64,000 bases of DNA from Geminocystis sp050753365 (GCF_050753365.1 NZ_JBLZFY010000002.1:1-64000); one strand, 5' to 3'. Positions 8,608 through 18,041 are shown, counted from the first letter of the stretch. Numbers and translations: made by a program. The notes: generated by a model from the letters alone, not told the origin.

Positions 8608-11600
8608 TTAACTTGAAAAACCTCCTCCTCCGGGGGTTTTAATGACAAAAACATCATCAATATCGACATTAACGGTATCATTACTAGATAGTTTTTGTTT
8701 TGAGCCATCTTTTTTAATCACATAATTTTCTCCTCTTTTTCCGTTATTACCTCCCTTTAAACCTAACGGAAAAGTTACTCTTTTATTAGACAAAATTCCT
8801 GCCGTCATCGGTTCTAAAAAACGAATGGCACGAATAACGCCATTTCCGCCCTGATAACGCCCTTCTCCTCCGCTACCCTTGCGAACTCCAAAATGCTCTA
8901 ATCGCACGGGAAAACGGCTTTCTAGGACTTCTGGATCGGTTAATCGAGAGTTGGTCATATTCGCTTGTATAGCGTCTGTGCCGTGATGGTTATATCCTGC
9001 TCCCGAACCTCCGCAAATTGTCTCGTAATATTGATATTTTGCGTTACCGAAGGTAAAGTTATTCATCGTGCCTTGAGAGTTTGCCATGATACCCAGTGCG
9101 CCGTAAAGGCAATCGACTATGTTTTGAGAGGTTTCTACATTTCCTGCAACTACCGCCTTGGGGTATTGGGGGTTAAGCATACAACCTTCGGGAATAATAA
9201 GGTGGATGGGTTTAAGACAACCTGCGTTTAAGGGGATGTCGTCATCAACGAGGGTACGAAAAACGTATAAAACGGCAGCTTTGGTGACGGCAAGGGGCGC
9301 ATTGAAGTTATTATCCAGTTGCGCTGATGTACCGGTAAAGTCGATCGAACAGGTAGAATTATGTTTATGGATAGTAATTTTAGCTTGAATTTTTGCCCCA
9401 TTATCTAACTCAGTAATAAATTCCCCGTCTTGTAAAAAATTGATGGCTTTTTTAACACAAGTTTCTGCATTATCTTGGACAAATTGCATATAATTTTTGA
9501 CAGTATTTAAGCTATAGGTATTCGCAAGATTTATTAATTCTTGGACACCTTTATTATTAGACGCAACTTGGGCTTTTAAATCTGCTAAATTTTGTTCATA
9601 ATTTCTGACGGGATAGGGATGGTTGGTTAATAAATTTTTGAGAGCGGTTTCTTGAAATATTCCCTCTTTGATTAAACAAAAATTGTCGATTAAAATTCCT
9701 TCTTCTTCAATATTGCTACTATGGGGAGGCATTGAGCCGGGGGTTACTCCGCCTATATCTGCATGATGTCCACGGGAAGCCACATAAAAATCAGCATGAC
9801 TATTATTATTAACAAAAACGGGAGTAACAGCGGTAATATCTGGTAAATGAGTTCCCCCATTATAGGGATTATTGGTTAAATAAACATCACTTTTTTTGAT
9901 ATTAATTCTCTTGTCATTAATTAAGGCTTTGACACTTTCACTCATTGAGCCCAAATGTACAGGAATATGAGGAGCATTGGCAACTAATTCTCCTTTTTCA
10001 TCAAAAATTGCACAGGAAAAATCTAGTCTTTCTTTGATATTGACAGAATAGCTCGTATTTTGTAAAGTAATGCCCATTTCTTCGGCGATAAAGCGAAAAA
10101 GGTTGTTAAAAATTTCCAATAAAATAGGATTAGGTTGATTATCTTTAGTGAGAATATTTTCCCTTCTGGAAATATCTTTATTTTTGCTAGGGATAGTATT
10201 ATTTAAAGTCTCGTTATTTTCTGCATTTACTAAGGAGGTTTCGTCTTCAATTTTGCTTAAAATTAAGTTACCATCGGGGTTAATTTCTCCTTGCCAACCG
10301 ATTTCAATAACATTTGTACCTGTGGATTCAACTATTAAGGCTGGGGCGTTGATTTTTTTATCAACTTTTATTTTTTCTCGCTCATAAATAGGGGTATCAT
10401 GCCATTGATTTTTACTGTACATTTTCACTCTGGTAATGGGTGAGAAATCATCTACATTTTGTGGATAAAATTTGCTTTCTTTTTCTTGATAGGTAGGGCA
10501 AATAAGTTCGATCGAGATTTGGTCAATAACAAGGATTTTCTCTGGTAAAATGAAGCCGTATTGTTGTTGATGAATTTGGTTAAATTGTTGGAATATATTT
10601 TCATAGTTAGTAAAATTAAGCTCTAAACTAGAGTCTGTACCTTGATATTTTAAGTAAATTTTTTGTTTAATCTCAATGGAGTTATTATTTATCTCTATTT
10701 GTTGCTCTAATTCTTGTTTAGCTTGGTTTTCCAGATAAGTATATTCTTTTTTAGTGGTTTCGATCGAACTTTCATTACAGATAATATTAAGGGTTTTTTC
10801 TTTAATAATTCTTATATCAGCCATGCCAATACCGTAAGCCGATAAAACTCCAGCGAGGGGATGTAAAATAATTTTTTTGATACCCAATTTTTCAGCAATT
10901 AAACAAGCGTGTTGCCCTCCAGCGCCTCCAAAACAACATAAGGCATATTGACTAACATCATATCCTTTTTGCAGAGAAATTTTTTTGATAGCGTTAGCCA
11001 TTTTTTCTACGGCAATAGTAATAAATCCTTGAGCAATTTCTTCTAAGGAAGTATCATTATTTATCTGTTGTTGAATCTCAATAAATTTTTGCTTAACTAT
11101 ATTAAAGTCTAAAGGTTGATCGGCATTTTTACCAAATACTTGCGGAAAAAAATCAGGCTGTATTTTCCCTAATAAAACATTACTGTCGGTGATAGTCAAA
11201 CTTCCCCCTTTACCATAACACGCAGGACCCGGATTTGCACCTGCTGATTCTGTGCTGACTCGATAACGACTACCATCAAAGTAACAAATTGAGCCTCCTC
11301 CAGCCGCTACGGTGTGAATTGCCATCATTGGAGTCCGCATTCTCACTCCTGCTATTTCTGTCTCAAAATTTCTCTCTAATTCTCCTGCATAATGGGCAAC
11401 ATCGGTGGAAGTGCCTCCCATATCAAAGGTGATAATTTTTTGAAACCCTGCCTTCTCACAAATTTTGACAGCGCCCACAATGCCCCCCGCAGGTCCTGAT
11501 AGTATGCTATCCTTACCTTGAAAGTAGTTACTATCCACCAATCCGCCGTTAGACTGCATAAACATCAATTTCGGTAATGGTTGAGATTCCTTCGCTATCC

Positions 11601-12366
11601 CTCGGAATGACAGATTGTCTTTTGTGTTGTCTGTGTTTGATAAACCTTCTTCTTGCAGACTGGTTTTGACTTGATTAACGTAGGCTTTCAACACGGGAGA
11701 CAGGTAAGCATCAACTACGGTGGTGTCTCCTCGACTGATGAGTTTGATGAGGTTACTGACTTGATGAGATACCGACACCTGAGTAAATCCTATTTTACGA
11801 GCGATCGAACTTATCAGCAATTCGTGATCATGGTAACGATAACCGTGCATTAACACAATAGCGCAACTACGGAAACCTCGATCGAACCTTTCTTGTAAGT
11901 CTTTTTGTACTTCTTCGGGGTTAATCGGTTGCAATTCTTCTCCGTCAGCAGAGTATCGCCCAGCCACTTCTATTACATCTTGATAGAGCATTTCTGGTAA
12001 AATGATATTTCGGGCAAAAATATCTGGACGATGCTGATAACCGATGCGTAAAGCGTCTCTCAAGCCACGATTGATTACCAATACCACTCCTTCTCCTTTT
12101 CTTTCTAAAAGGGCATTAGTAGCGACAGTTGTCCCCATTTTTATTACCTCAATATCTGTAGTGGGGAGAGGTTGCCCTGATGGTATGTTAAGAATATGTC
12201 TAATTCCTTCGATGGGTGCAGATTGATAATGTTCAGGATTCTCGGATAATAGTTTATGGGTGATAATTTTGCCTTCGGGATTTAAGGCTACAATATCAGT
12301 AAATGTACCCCCTCGATCGATCCAAAATTGCCATTCTTTTTCTGGTTTATTAGTTTGTTTGATCAT
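8608..12366 (-). CDS. oplAH: 5-oxoprolinase (ATP-hydrolysing), HyuA-HyuB fusion
   Basis: 1252 residues. It opens 5-oxoproline to glutamate with ATP and closes the gamma-glutamyl/glutathione salvage route; cytosolic. The N-terminal HyuA half has the ASKHA phosphate loop DRGGTFTDIVA (about 17-27), a second one FDMGGTSTDVA and CFGGAGGQHA. The HyuB half starts near 735 (NPILLEIFNNLFRFIAEEMG) and has SRGHHADIGG, GGSGAG and the C-terminal KTPGGGGFS. Length matches the fused family. Oddly, residues about 250-262 (LSFRGIAKES) are encoded by a dispersed GAGATTCCTTCG... repeat inserted in frame, between two conserved HyuA segments. It is monocistronic. Confidence 0.93.
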   Translation of the reverse strand: MIKQTNKPEKEWQFWIDRGGTFTDIVALNPEGKIITHKLLSENPEHYQSAPIEGIRHILNIPSGQPLPTTDIEVIKMGTTVATNALLERKGEGVVLVINRGLRDALRIGYQHRPDIFARNIILPEMLYQDVIEVAGRYSADGEELQPINPEEVQKDLQERFDRGFRSCAIVLMHGYRYHDHELLISSIARKIGFTQVSVSHQVSNLIKLISRGDTTVVDAYLSPVLKAYVNQVKTSLQEEGLSNTDNTKDNLSFRGIAKESQPLPKLMFMQSNGGLVDSNYFQGKDSILSGPAGGIVGAVKICEKAGFQKIITFDMGGTSTDVAHYAGELERNFETEIAGVRMRTPMMAIHTVAAGGGSICYFDGSRYRVSTESAGANPGPACYGKGGSLTITDSNVLLGKIQPDFFPQVFGKNADQPLDFNIVKQKFIEIQQQINNDTSLEEIAQGFITIAVEKMANAIKKISLQKGYDVSQYALCCFGGAGGQHACLIAEKLGIKKIILHPLAGVLSAYGIGMADIRIIKEKTLNIICNESSIETTKKEYTYLENQAKQELEQQIEINNNSIEIKQKIYLKYQGTDSSLELNFTNYENIFQQFNQIHQQQYGFILPEKILVIDQISIELICPTYQEKESKFYPQNVDDFSPITRVKMYSKNQWHDTPIYEREKIKVDKKINAPALIVESTGTNVIEIGWQGEINPDGNLILSKIEDETSLVNAENNETLNNTIPSKNKDISRRENILTKDNQPNPILLEIFNNLFRFIAEEMGITLQNTSYSVNIKERLDFSCAIFDEKGELVANAPHIPVHLGSMSESVKALINDKRINIKKSDVYLTNNPYNGGTHLPDITAVTPVFVNNNSHADFYVASRGHHADIGGVTPGSMPPHSSNIEEEGILIDNFCLIKEGIFQETALKNLLTNHPYPVRNYEQNLADLKAQVASNNKGVQELINLANTYSLNTVKNYMQFVQDNAETCVKKAINFLQDGEFITELDNGAKIQAKITIHKHNSTCSIDFTGTSAQLDNNFNAPLAVTKAAVLYVFRTLVDDDIPLNAGCLKPIHLIIPEGCMLNPQYPKAVVAGNVETSQNIVDCLYGALGIMANSQGTMNNFTFGNAKYQYYETICGGSGAGYNHHGTDAIQANMTNSRLTDPEVLESRFPVRLEHFGVRKGSGGEGRYQGGNGVIRAIRFLEPMTAGILSNKRVTFPLGLKGGNNGKRGENYVIKKDGSKQKLSSNDTVNVDIDDVFVIKTPGGGGFSS
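11583..11612 (-). repeat. Dispersed repeat inside oplAH coding sequence
   Basis: GAGATTCCTTCGCTATCCCT and the following CGGAATGACA are a close relative of the GAGATTGCTTCGTGCCTCGC(AATGACA) element found in intergenic DNA here. It is read in frame within oplAH, giving a low-complexity polar insert. Confidence 0.6.
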
Positions 12367-12477
12367 CGTGAATTAATCTTTAATTATATATAAGTAAAGT
12401 TAAACATTATCAGTTATTTAATAGAATATAGTCAGGAAAATTTATGAGGCTTTTCAGGTTCGATCGAAATGTTATTA

Positions 12478-12639
12478 TTATGACCAATTTTCTAAATTTA
12501 AACCCTCAATTCTAGCTAAATCACTATCATTAGAAATCATAATTAAATCCTTAGATTCAATCCTCTTAATTTGTTGAATAATTTGAGTATTTTGTTTAAG
12601 TGTTAAAGAGACAATATTTGTATCGAATAAATAACCCAT
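12478..12639 (-). pseudogene. PIN-domain toxin with internal deletion (VapC-like remnant)
   Basis: From MGYLFDTNIVSL the sequence follows the intact PIN gene at 13399-13803 for about 28 residues, then jumps in frame to LIMISNDSDLARIEGLNLEN, the last 25 residues. About 80 central residues are missing, including the conserved Glu (TYFEIRR) and the central Asp (EDILIAST). It cannot form a PIN active site. It starts 7 bp after the antitoxin-like gene 12647-12943, as in the intact module. Confidence 0.8.
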
Positions 12640-12646
12640 ATATCTC

Positions 12647-12943
12647 CTATTTACGTTTAATTGCATCTTCAAAAATTGCCATTTCTTCAGGAGTAAAATC
12701 ATCACCTATTGTTGCTAACAATTCAACAGACATCATTTTACTACAACGATTTTTGAGACTTTCTTCTGAGACATTATTAAATTCTTCAAAAGATAGGTTT
12801 TCTTGAAATACTGTAACCAAACCTTGTACTATTTTTTCATAATCTAAATATTTTTTAAAGATAGGACGTTCTGACCTTAAAATAGTAACTATATTCTCAA
12901 TTTTTTTCACCATTGATTCTTGTTTAATATCCGTTGATAACAT
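12647..12943 (-). CDS. Antitoxin-like protein of the triplicated PIN module, copy C
   Basis: 98 residues, helical and charged: MLSTDIKQESMVKK at the start, SFEEFNNVSEESLKN in the middle and FTPEEMAIFEDAIKRK at the end. Paralogues lie at 13062-13319 (frameshifted) and 13810-14106. Its place directly upstream of a PIN gene in each module marks it as the likely antitoxin, but I see no named DNA-binding fold. Its own toxin partner (12478-12639) is a deletion remnant, so this copy is now an orphan. Confidence 0.65.
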   Translation of the reverse strand: MLSTDIKQESMVKKIENIVTILRSERPIFKKYLDYEKIVQGLVTVFQENLSFEEFNNVSEESLKNRCSKMMSVELLATIGDDFTPEEMAIFEDAIKRK

Positions 12944-13023
12944 AATTATTACCTCATTAAATGAATAGTTTTTACTACCATTATATCAAATTTTTTATTA
13001 TCTAAAATAGTTCAGAATTGCTT

Positions 13024-13319
13024 ATTTACGTCTAATTGTATCTTCAAAAATTACCATTTCTTCAGGGGGTGAAATAATTACCAACATTTAATAAAAGTCT
13101 TACAGCCATCATCTCCCGACAAAGCTTTTTTAGTTTTTCATCTGACATAACATTAAATTCTTCAAAAGAGAAGTTTCTTTGAAAAGCATTGACTAAATCT
13201 AGTAACGTTTCTGAATAATCAAGGTTTTCTTTATAGATAGGATATTCTTCTCTTAAAATAGCAACTATATTCTCAATTTTTTTCATCATTGATTCTTGTT
13301 TAATATCCGTTGATAACAT
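13024..13319 (-). pseudogene. Antitoxin-like protein, copy B, frameshifted; no toxin partner
   Basis: This copy reads like its two paralogues down to NYFTP, then meets TGA at 13062-13064. Compared with the intact copy (TTTACCCCTGAA) it has TTCACCCCCTGAA: one extra C in a C run creates the stop, and EEMVIFEDTIRRK continues in the shifted frame to about 13024. No PIN gene follows; the next thing is the flank of copy C, so the toxin has been lost entirely. Confidence 0.75.
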
Positions 13320-13398
13320 AATTATTACCTCATTAAATGAATAGTTTTTACTACCATTATATCAAATTTTTTTTATCTAAAACAGTTCGATCGAAACG

Positions 13399-13803
13399 TT
13401 ATAATAATGACCAATTTTCTAAATTTAAACCCTCAATTCTCGCTAAATCACTATCATTAGAAACCATAATTAAATCCTTAATAATTGCCGTAGAAGCGAT
13501 TAAAATATCTTCCGTTTGAATTGGTAAACCTTTTAATCTAAGATTAGCGTGAATTTGGGAGGCTTTTTCTAAAATAGCCAAATCATCTAAAAAAATTATT
13601 TGATAATTCTCACAAAACTCTTGAAATTCTCTTCTTTGTTTAGGTGCATCAACTGCCAAAAAACCTCGTCTAATTTCAAAATAAGTGATACAACTAATAA
13701 ATATCGTTTTATTTTGAAGGTTAATATCATCAATTTTTTGAATAATTTGACGATTTTTTCTAAGAGCAAAAGAAACGATATTAGTATCTAATAAATAGTT
13801 CAT
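13399..13803 (-). CDS. PIN-domain ribonuclease toxin, VapC-like, intact copy
   Basis: 134 residues, a normal VapC length. PIN acidic residues are visible: D6 in YLLDTNIV, E in TYFEIRRG (about 44), D in EDILIAST (about 99) and D in VSNDSDLA (about 117). PIN toxins cleave RNA, often tRNA or rRNA, when the cognate antitoxin is lost. It starts 6 bp after the antitoxin-like gene 13810-14106. It is the only complete toxin in this three-fold duplicated stretch. Confidence 0.85.
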   Translation of the reverse strand: MNYLLDTNIVSFALRKNRQIIQKIDDINLQNKTIFISCITYFEIRRGFLAVDAPKQRREFQEFCENYQIIFLDDLAILEKASQIHANLRLKGLPIQTEDILIASTAIIKDLIMVSNDSDLARIEGLNLENWSLL

Positions 13804-13809
13804 AATTAT

Positions 13810-14106
13810 CTATTTGCGTTTAATTGCATCTTCAAAAATTATCATTTCTTCAGGGGTAAAAGAATCACCAATATTTCCCAAAAGTCTTACCGCCATCATA
13901 TCTCGACAGTGTTTTTTTAATTTTTCATCTGACATAGCATTAAATTCTTCAAAAGATAAGTTTCTTTGAAAAGCATCGACTAAATCTAGTAACGTTTCTG
14001 AATAATCAAGACTTTTTTTATAGATAGGATATTCTTCTCTTAAAATATCAACAGTATTCGTAATTTTTTTAACCATTGATTCTTGTTTAATATCGGTTGA
14101 TAACAT
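13810..14106 (-). CDS. Antitoxin-like protein, copy A, paired with intact PIN toxin
   Basis: 98 residues, near-identical in layout to copies B and C (MLSTDIKQESMVKK start, FTPEEMIIFEDAIKRK end). It is followed after 6 bp by the intact PIN gene, so this pair is the probable ancestral module. Its upstream flank, ending in a GTTCGATCGAAC palindrome near 14172, is repeated with changes at about 12945-13015 and 13317-13390. Confidence 0.7.
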   Translation of the reverse strand: MLSTDIKQESMVKKITNTVDILREEYPIYKKSLDYSETLLDLVDAFQRNLSFEEFNAMSDEKLKKHCRDMMAVRLLGNIGDSFTPEEMIIFEDAIKRK

Positions 14107-14331
14107 AATTATTCCCTCATTAAATAAATAGTTTTTATCAATATTGTATCAAATTTTTGATGATTGAAAATAGTTCGATCGAACCTTAATCTGAGATTAT
14201 GATTATAATTGTTTTTTATAGATATGTAGGGGTTGAATAATATTCAACCCTCCCAAGGCTTTAAACCTTATTATCCTTCTTTTTAAAGATGTTTATTGAT
14301 GTTAATTTTAACAATCTTCTTGAGGATATTA

Positions 14332-14787
14332 TTAGAAATTTTTGATAGTTTTTAAGGCTTCGTCCACATGGGCTTTAAAATCTAACATAGAGTTAAAAAT
14401 ATGTCTAACGATACCTTCTTTATCAATCACATAAGTCACCCTACCGGGTATGATAAACAAAGTGGAAGGCACATCAAATAGTTTTCTGACTTGATTTTGA
14501 CTGTCACTCAATAAAATAAAGGGTAATTGATATTTACTCGCAAATTGTTGATGAGATTGCACGGAATCGCTACTAATACCGATAATTTCCGCACCAGCTT
14601 CCTTAAATATTTCATAGCTATCTCTAAAAGCGCAGGATTCTGCGGTACAACCGGGGGTATCATCTTTAGGATAAAAATAAACTACCACGGCTTTTTTCCC
14701 GAAAAAGTCTTTTAAACTAACGTTTTCCCCCGTTGCTGAAGGTAATGTAAAATCGGGCGCTCGATCGCCTACTTGTAAACTTGCCAT
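14332..14787 (-). CDS. bcp: Peroxiredoxin Q / bacterioferritin-comigratory protein
   Basis: 151 residues from MASLQVGDRAPDF (ATG at 14785-14787); a longer in-frame extension to 14874 is low-complexity and includes the dispersed repeat, so it was rejected. It reduces H2O2 and alkyl hydroperoxides with thioredoxin. The peroxidatic Cys lies in DDTPGCTAESCAFRD (two Cys five apart, as in the PrxQ class), with PxxxT/C in YPKDDTPGC. The C-terminus has YVIDKEGIVRHIF. It is probably cytosolic; no signal peptide is seen. Confidence 0.92.
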   Translation of the reverse strand: MASLQVGDRAPDFTLPSATGENVSLKDFFGKKAVVVYFYPKDDTPGCTAESCAFRDSYEIFKEAGAEIIGISSDSVQSHQQFASKYQLPFILLSDSQNQVRKLFDVPSTLFIIPGRVTYVIDKEGIVRHIFNSMLDFKAHVDEALKTIKNF

Positions 14788-14852
14788 AATAGTTAATAAT
14801 GAATGGTTAATAGTAAATAAATGAAGATACCTATTATAGTTAATCATAAAAT

Positions 14853-14877
14853 GTCTTTGCGAGGTACGAAGCAATCT
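14853..14877 (+). repeat. Dispersed 26-bp repeat, copy 2
   Basis: GTCTTTGCGAGGTACGAAGC followed by AATCTC, just upstream of the peroxiredoxin start. Confidence 0.75.
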
Positions 14878-14955
14878 CCTGCAATTTTTTTTAGTTGGAT
14901 GTTAGGTTATAATAAGGATAGATATTTGTCTATTTGAGTCGGAAAAATAATTGAT

Positions 14956-15720
14956 ATGAGTTTTACGTTTGCCTCATTTTATCGTTTTTTATTATTAGAG
15001 AATTTAACAGATTTACAAACTAAATTTTTAAACTGGTGTAATGAAGAAAAAATTAAGGGTACAATTTTAATTGCTACCGAAGGTATTAACGCTAATATTG
15101 TGGGAGAAAAAGAGGGATTAATTACAGTTATTGAAAATATAAAAAAAGAGTTAAACTGTGAAGATTTAGAGATAAAATATGCAGAGGTTGAATTAATGCC
15201 TTTTGAAAGGATGAAAGTCAAAATTAAAGCAGAAATTATCACTTTTGGCATTGAAGAAGCTAATCCTAATAAGCAAGTGGGTACTTATATTAAGCCTAAA
15301 GATTGGAATAATTTAATTGCTCAACCTGATGTAAAATTAGTGGATACTCGCAATGAATATGAGTATAATATTGGGACTTTTAAAGGGGCAAAAAATCCTC
15401 ATATTGATTCTTTTAAAGAGTTTAATGATTATATAGAAAAGAATTTAAACCCAGAAAAAGATAAAAAAGTAGCCTTATTTTGTACAGGAGGTATTCGTTG
15501 CGAAAAGGTTACTTCTTTGATGTTAAGTAAAGGTTTTAAAGAGGTTTATCATCTACAAGGTGGCATTTTAAAATATTTGGAAGAAATACCCCCTGAAGAG
15601 AGTTTATGGGAGGGGGAGTGTTTTGTTTTCGATGAAAGGGTAGCGGTTAAGCATGGTTTGGAAACCGGCAGTTATGAATTATGCCCTGACACTGGAAATC
15701 CAATAGTTCGATCGAATTAG
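14956..15720 (+). CDS. trhO: tRNA uridine(34) hydroxylase, rhodanese-like
   Basis: 254 residues. TrhO (YceA family) makes the 5-hydroxyuridine of 5-carboxymethoxyuridine-type wobble modifications in an O2-dependent way. An N-terminal ferredoxin-like domain (ATEGINANIVGE, about 40-51) is followed by a rhodanese domain (about 118-215) with LVDTRNEYEYNIGTFKGA and the catalytic Cys loop FCTGGIRCEK. The family usually has about 300 residues; the C-terminal zinc region is shorter here. It ends at an ATCGAATTAG where a CGATCG palindrome overlaps the stop. Confidence 0.88.
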   Translation: MSFTFASFYRFLLLENLTDLQTKFLNWCNEEKIKGTILIATEGINANIVGEKEGLITVIENIKKELNCEDLEIKYAEVELMPFERMKVKIKAEIITFGIEEANPNKQVGTYIKPKDWNNLIAQPDVKLVDTRNEYEYNIGTFKGAKNPHIDSFKEFNDYIEKNLNPEKDKKVALFCTGGIRCEKVTSLMLSKGFKEVYHLQGGILKYLEEIPPEESLWEGECFVFDERVAVKHGLETGSYELCPDTGNPIVRSN

Positions 15721-15728
15721 GGTATATA

Positions 15729-17270
15729 TTATTGTATGTTGATGTCTATGGTTTCTAATTTGCCGATGGTTTTATTCTCAGGGGTAAAGGTTTCTTTAGC
15801 GACTCTTTGAATATCCTCCGCCATGACGGCGGAAATTTTATCTAAATTGGTGAATAAATTACGCCAATCTCCCGTTTTTACCTGATATTCAGTCAATAAT
15901 CTTGCCATTCCTGCATTAGAATTTAAACCTCTTAATAAGGAGGCTTTGGCTTGGGTTTTCACTCTTTCTAATTCTTCCTGATTGACGGGTTGAGTTTTTA
16001 GTTTTTCAATCTCTAAATGTAAAGCGGTTTGCAATTCATCTAAGGTTCGATCAGGGGTAGATAGGGCATAAAATAACATTAGATTAGGGTATTTATCTCC
16101 CGGAAAACCTGTAAATCCAGAAGCGGTTAAGGCAACTTTTTTGTCTTCCACCAAAGATTTATAAAGACGAGAAGTGCGTCCATCACTTAAAATAGAACCC
16201 ATGATGTCATAAACAATATAATCAGGATGGTTTAAATCTGGTATGTGATAACCTTCCATATATATCGGCTGAGAAGGATATTGAATAGTAACTTCTCTGG
16301 TTTGAGTTTGTTTAGGCTCAATTATACTGACACTAGAAGGTTTAGTGCTAGAGGGAAATCTACCAAAGTATTTTTCTGCCATAGTTTTAACCTCTTGAGG
16401 ATTAACGTCACCGACAATGGCAATAGTGATATTACTTCCCCCATAATAAGCCTCAAAGAAATCTTGTATATTTTGCCTTGTTAAATTTCTTATATCTGTT
16501 TCATAACCAATTACAGGGCGTTTATAGGGATGTTGAGTGAAAGCTGTATCAAGAAAACCCTCTACCATTTTACCGATAGCAGAGTTATCGGTGCGCAACT
16601 TTCTTTCTTCTAAAATGACTTGTTTTTCCATATAAAATTCTCGAAAGACGGGGTTTAAAAATCTTTCTGATTCTAAATACATCCACAACTCTAATTTATT
16701 AGCAGGAAAGTTATAGAAATAGACAGTGGCATCGGCAGAAGTTGCGGCATTTAAACCCACACCTCCTTCAATTTCGACAATTTCTCCAAATTCATTTTGT
16801 TTAACAAATTGACTAGCTTTTTGATTTAATTCTTCTAATTGAGTGGTTAATTGAGCTACTTTTTCTTGATTATTAGCTTGTTGAGCTTCTTTTATTTCAT
16901 CAAAAACTTGATCTAATTTATCTAAAATTACTTTTTCTTCTTCATAGTTAGTCGTGCCAATTTCGGGCGTACCTTTAAAGGCTAAATGTTCCAAAAAATG
17001 AGCTACTCCTGTTTGCCCATCTGGCTCATTTACTCCTCCAACATCAACATAAGTAACGAAAGATATTATGGGAGCTTTTTTATTTTCCATGACAATAAAT
17101 TTGATATTATTATCTAAGGTAAATTCAGTGACATTAGATTGAAATTGCTCTAAATAGGGTTGTATTGACTGAGATTGATTATTTATGGCAGTTTTAGCGA
17201 ATACTAAATCAGTATTAAAACTCCAGATTAAAGATATTATTAAAGTCCAATAAAATATTTTTTTCAGCAT
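15729..17270 (-). CDS. M16-family zinc peptidase, exported
   Basis: 513 residues. An N-terminal signal peptide (about 1-25, ending LVFAKT) sends it across the inner membrane. The inverted zinc motif HFLEHLAFKG gives H91, E94 and H95; the downstream Glu is in EERKLRTDN. A charged helical insert (about 108-160, QANNQEKVAQLTTQLEELNQ) lies between the zinc motif and GLNAATSAD. The second M16 lobe follows (FGRFPSS, YQVKTGDWRNL). It resembles processing-peptidase/pitrilysin-like proteins of cyanobacteria; the substrate is unknown. Confidence 0.88.
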   Translation of the reverse strand: MLKKIFYWTLIISLIWSFNTDLVFAKTAINNQSQSIQPYLEQFQSNVTEFTLDNNIKFIVMENKKAPIISFVTYVDVGGVNEPDGQTGVAHFLEHLAFKGTPEIGTTNYEEEKVILDKLDQVFDEIKEAQQANNQEKVAQLTTQLEELNQKASQFVKQNEFGEIVEIEGGVGLNAATSADATVYFYNFPANKLELWMYLESERFLNPVFREFYMEKQVILEERKLRTDNSAIGKMVEGFLDTAFTQHPYKRPVIGYETDIRNLTRQNIQDFFEAYYGGSNITIAIVGDVNPQEVKTMAEKYFGRFPSSTKPSSVSIIEPKQTQTREVTIQYPSQPIYMEGYHIPDLNHPDYIVYDIMGSILSDGRTSRLYKSLVEDKKVALTASGFTGFPGDKYPNLMLFYALSTPDRTLDELQTALHLEIEKLKTQPVNQEELERVKTQAKASLLRGLNSNAGMARLLTEYQVKTGDWRNLFTNLDKISAVMAEDIQRVAKETFTPENKTIGKLETIDINIQ

Positions 17271-17332
17271 TTTTTTATAATTAATAATGAATAGTTAATA
17301 ATAATAATTTTTAAATACAAAATAACGTTTAT

Positions 17333-17414
17333 GAGATTGCTTCGTGCCTCGCAATGACAAAAAAATAGAGTAACTTAAATAATTAGAGAGATTGCTTCGT
17401 GCCTCGCAATGACA
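17333..17414 (-). repeat. Two copies of the dispersed 26-bp repeat
   Basis: GAGATTGCTTCGTGCCTCGC AATGACA occurs at 17333-17359 and again at 17388-17414, 55 bp apart in the same orientation, 5' of the peptidase gene. Confidence 0.85.
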
Positions 17415-17443
17415 ATATAAAAATGTATAATTTTTAATTCATT

Positions 17444-17534
17444 ACTCATTACTTATTACTCATTACTTATTACTCATTACTCATTACTCATTACTCATTC
17501 CTCATTACTCATTACTCATTACTCATTCCTCATT
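17444..17534. repeat. Heptanucleotide tandem repeat (TTACTCA)n
   Basis: About 13 units of TTACTCA with variants TTACTTA and TTCCTCA. It runs up to the 3' end of the lyase gene, whose last codons overlap the repeat edge. Confidence 0.85.
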
Positions 17535-18041
17535 CTTAATTACTCGGCGGATTTCAGAATAAAAAGAGGTTTCCATAACTTGCCCATTATTTTTGACAAT
17601 GGTATTGCGTAAACGTAAATTCTCACTGGCAAAACAAATTCTTTCTTCTATATAATGGCTGTCTTTTTCAATAATTAAGGTTAAAGATTTATCTTCGGCT
17701 AAAATATATCTCCCCATTAAGTTGTCTTTATTTTTGACGATTCTTAAAATTTTTCCTTGATTGTCGTCTTTCTCATCCCGAAACATAAACATTAAACTAT
17801 CCCCTTGTTGTTTTGGTTTTCCCCAATCAGGAGAGTTATCCCATTTTGATTCGATCGAACCCAATGCTAAGGTAAGATTATATTCTGGAGATAATGAGGT
17901 AATGTCGGCTTCTGTAGGGGGAAGAAGATTGATAGTTACATTGGCTTTACTATTATCAACATCGTTATTTACTATATTATAAGTGCTACGCTGAGAAAAC
18001 CATTCTCCCGCAGAGTTTTCTAAAAAAGTATTAATATTCAT
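17523..18041 (-). CDS. Phycobiliprotein chromophore lyase, CpcS/CpcU/CpeS family
   Basis: 172 residues. It attaches phycocyanobilin to phycobiliprotein Cys (the beta-84 class) in phycobilisome assembly. Family marks are the N-terminal FLENSAGEWFSQRSTY, the central GSIESKWD with a conserved Trp, MGRYILAEDKSLTL, and the C-terminal EERICFASENLRLRNTIV plus SFYSEIRR. The fold is a ten-strand lipocalin-like barrel. The N-terminus looks most like CpcU, but I cannot separate CpcS from CpcU by eye. The upstream extension toward 18060 is AT-rich with a CGATCG site. Confidence 0.88.
   Translation of the reverse strand: MNINTFLENSAGEWFSQRSTYNIVNNDVDNSKANVTINLLPPTEADITSLSPEYNLTLALGSIESKWDNSPDWGKPKQQGDSLMFMFRDEKDDNQGKILRIVKNKDNLMGRYILAEDKSLTLIIEKDSHYIEERICFASENLRLRNTIVKNNGQVMETSFYSEIRRVIKNEE

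Larger units (their letters stand above)
12464..14180. repeat. Three-fold tandem duplication of a toxin-antitoxin module
   Basis: The three units share antitoxin, flank and parts of toxin: A (14106-13399, complete), B (13319-13024, frameshifted antitoxin, no toxin), C (12943-12478, antitoxin intact, toxin with deletion). The flank starting CATAATTATTACCTCATTAA is nearly identical in B and C (13317 on and 12941 on), so B and C separated most recently. Confidence 0.8.
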
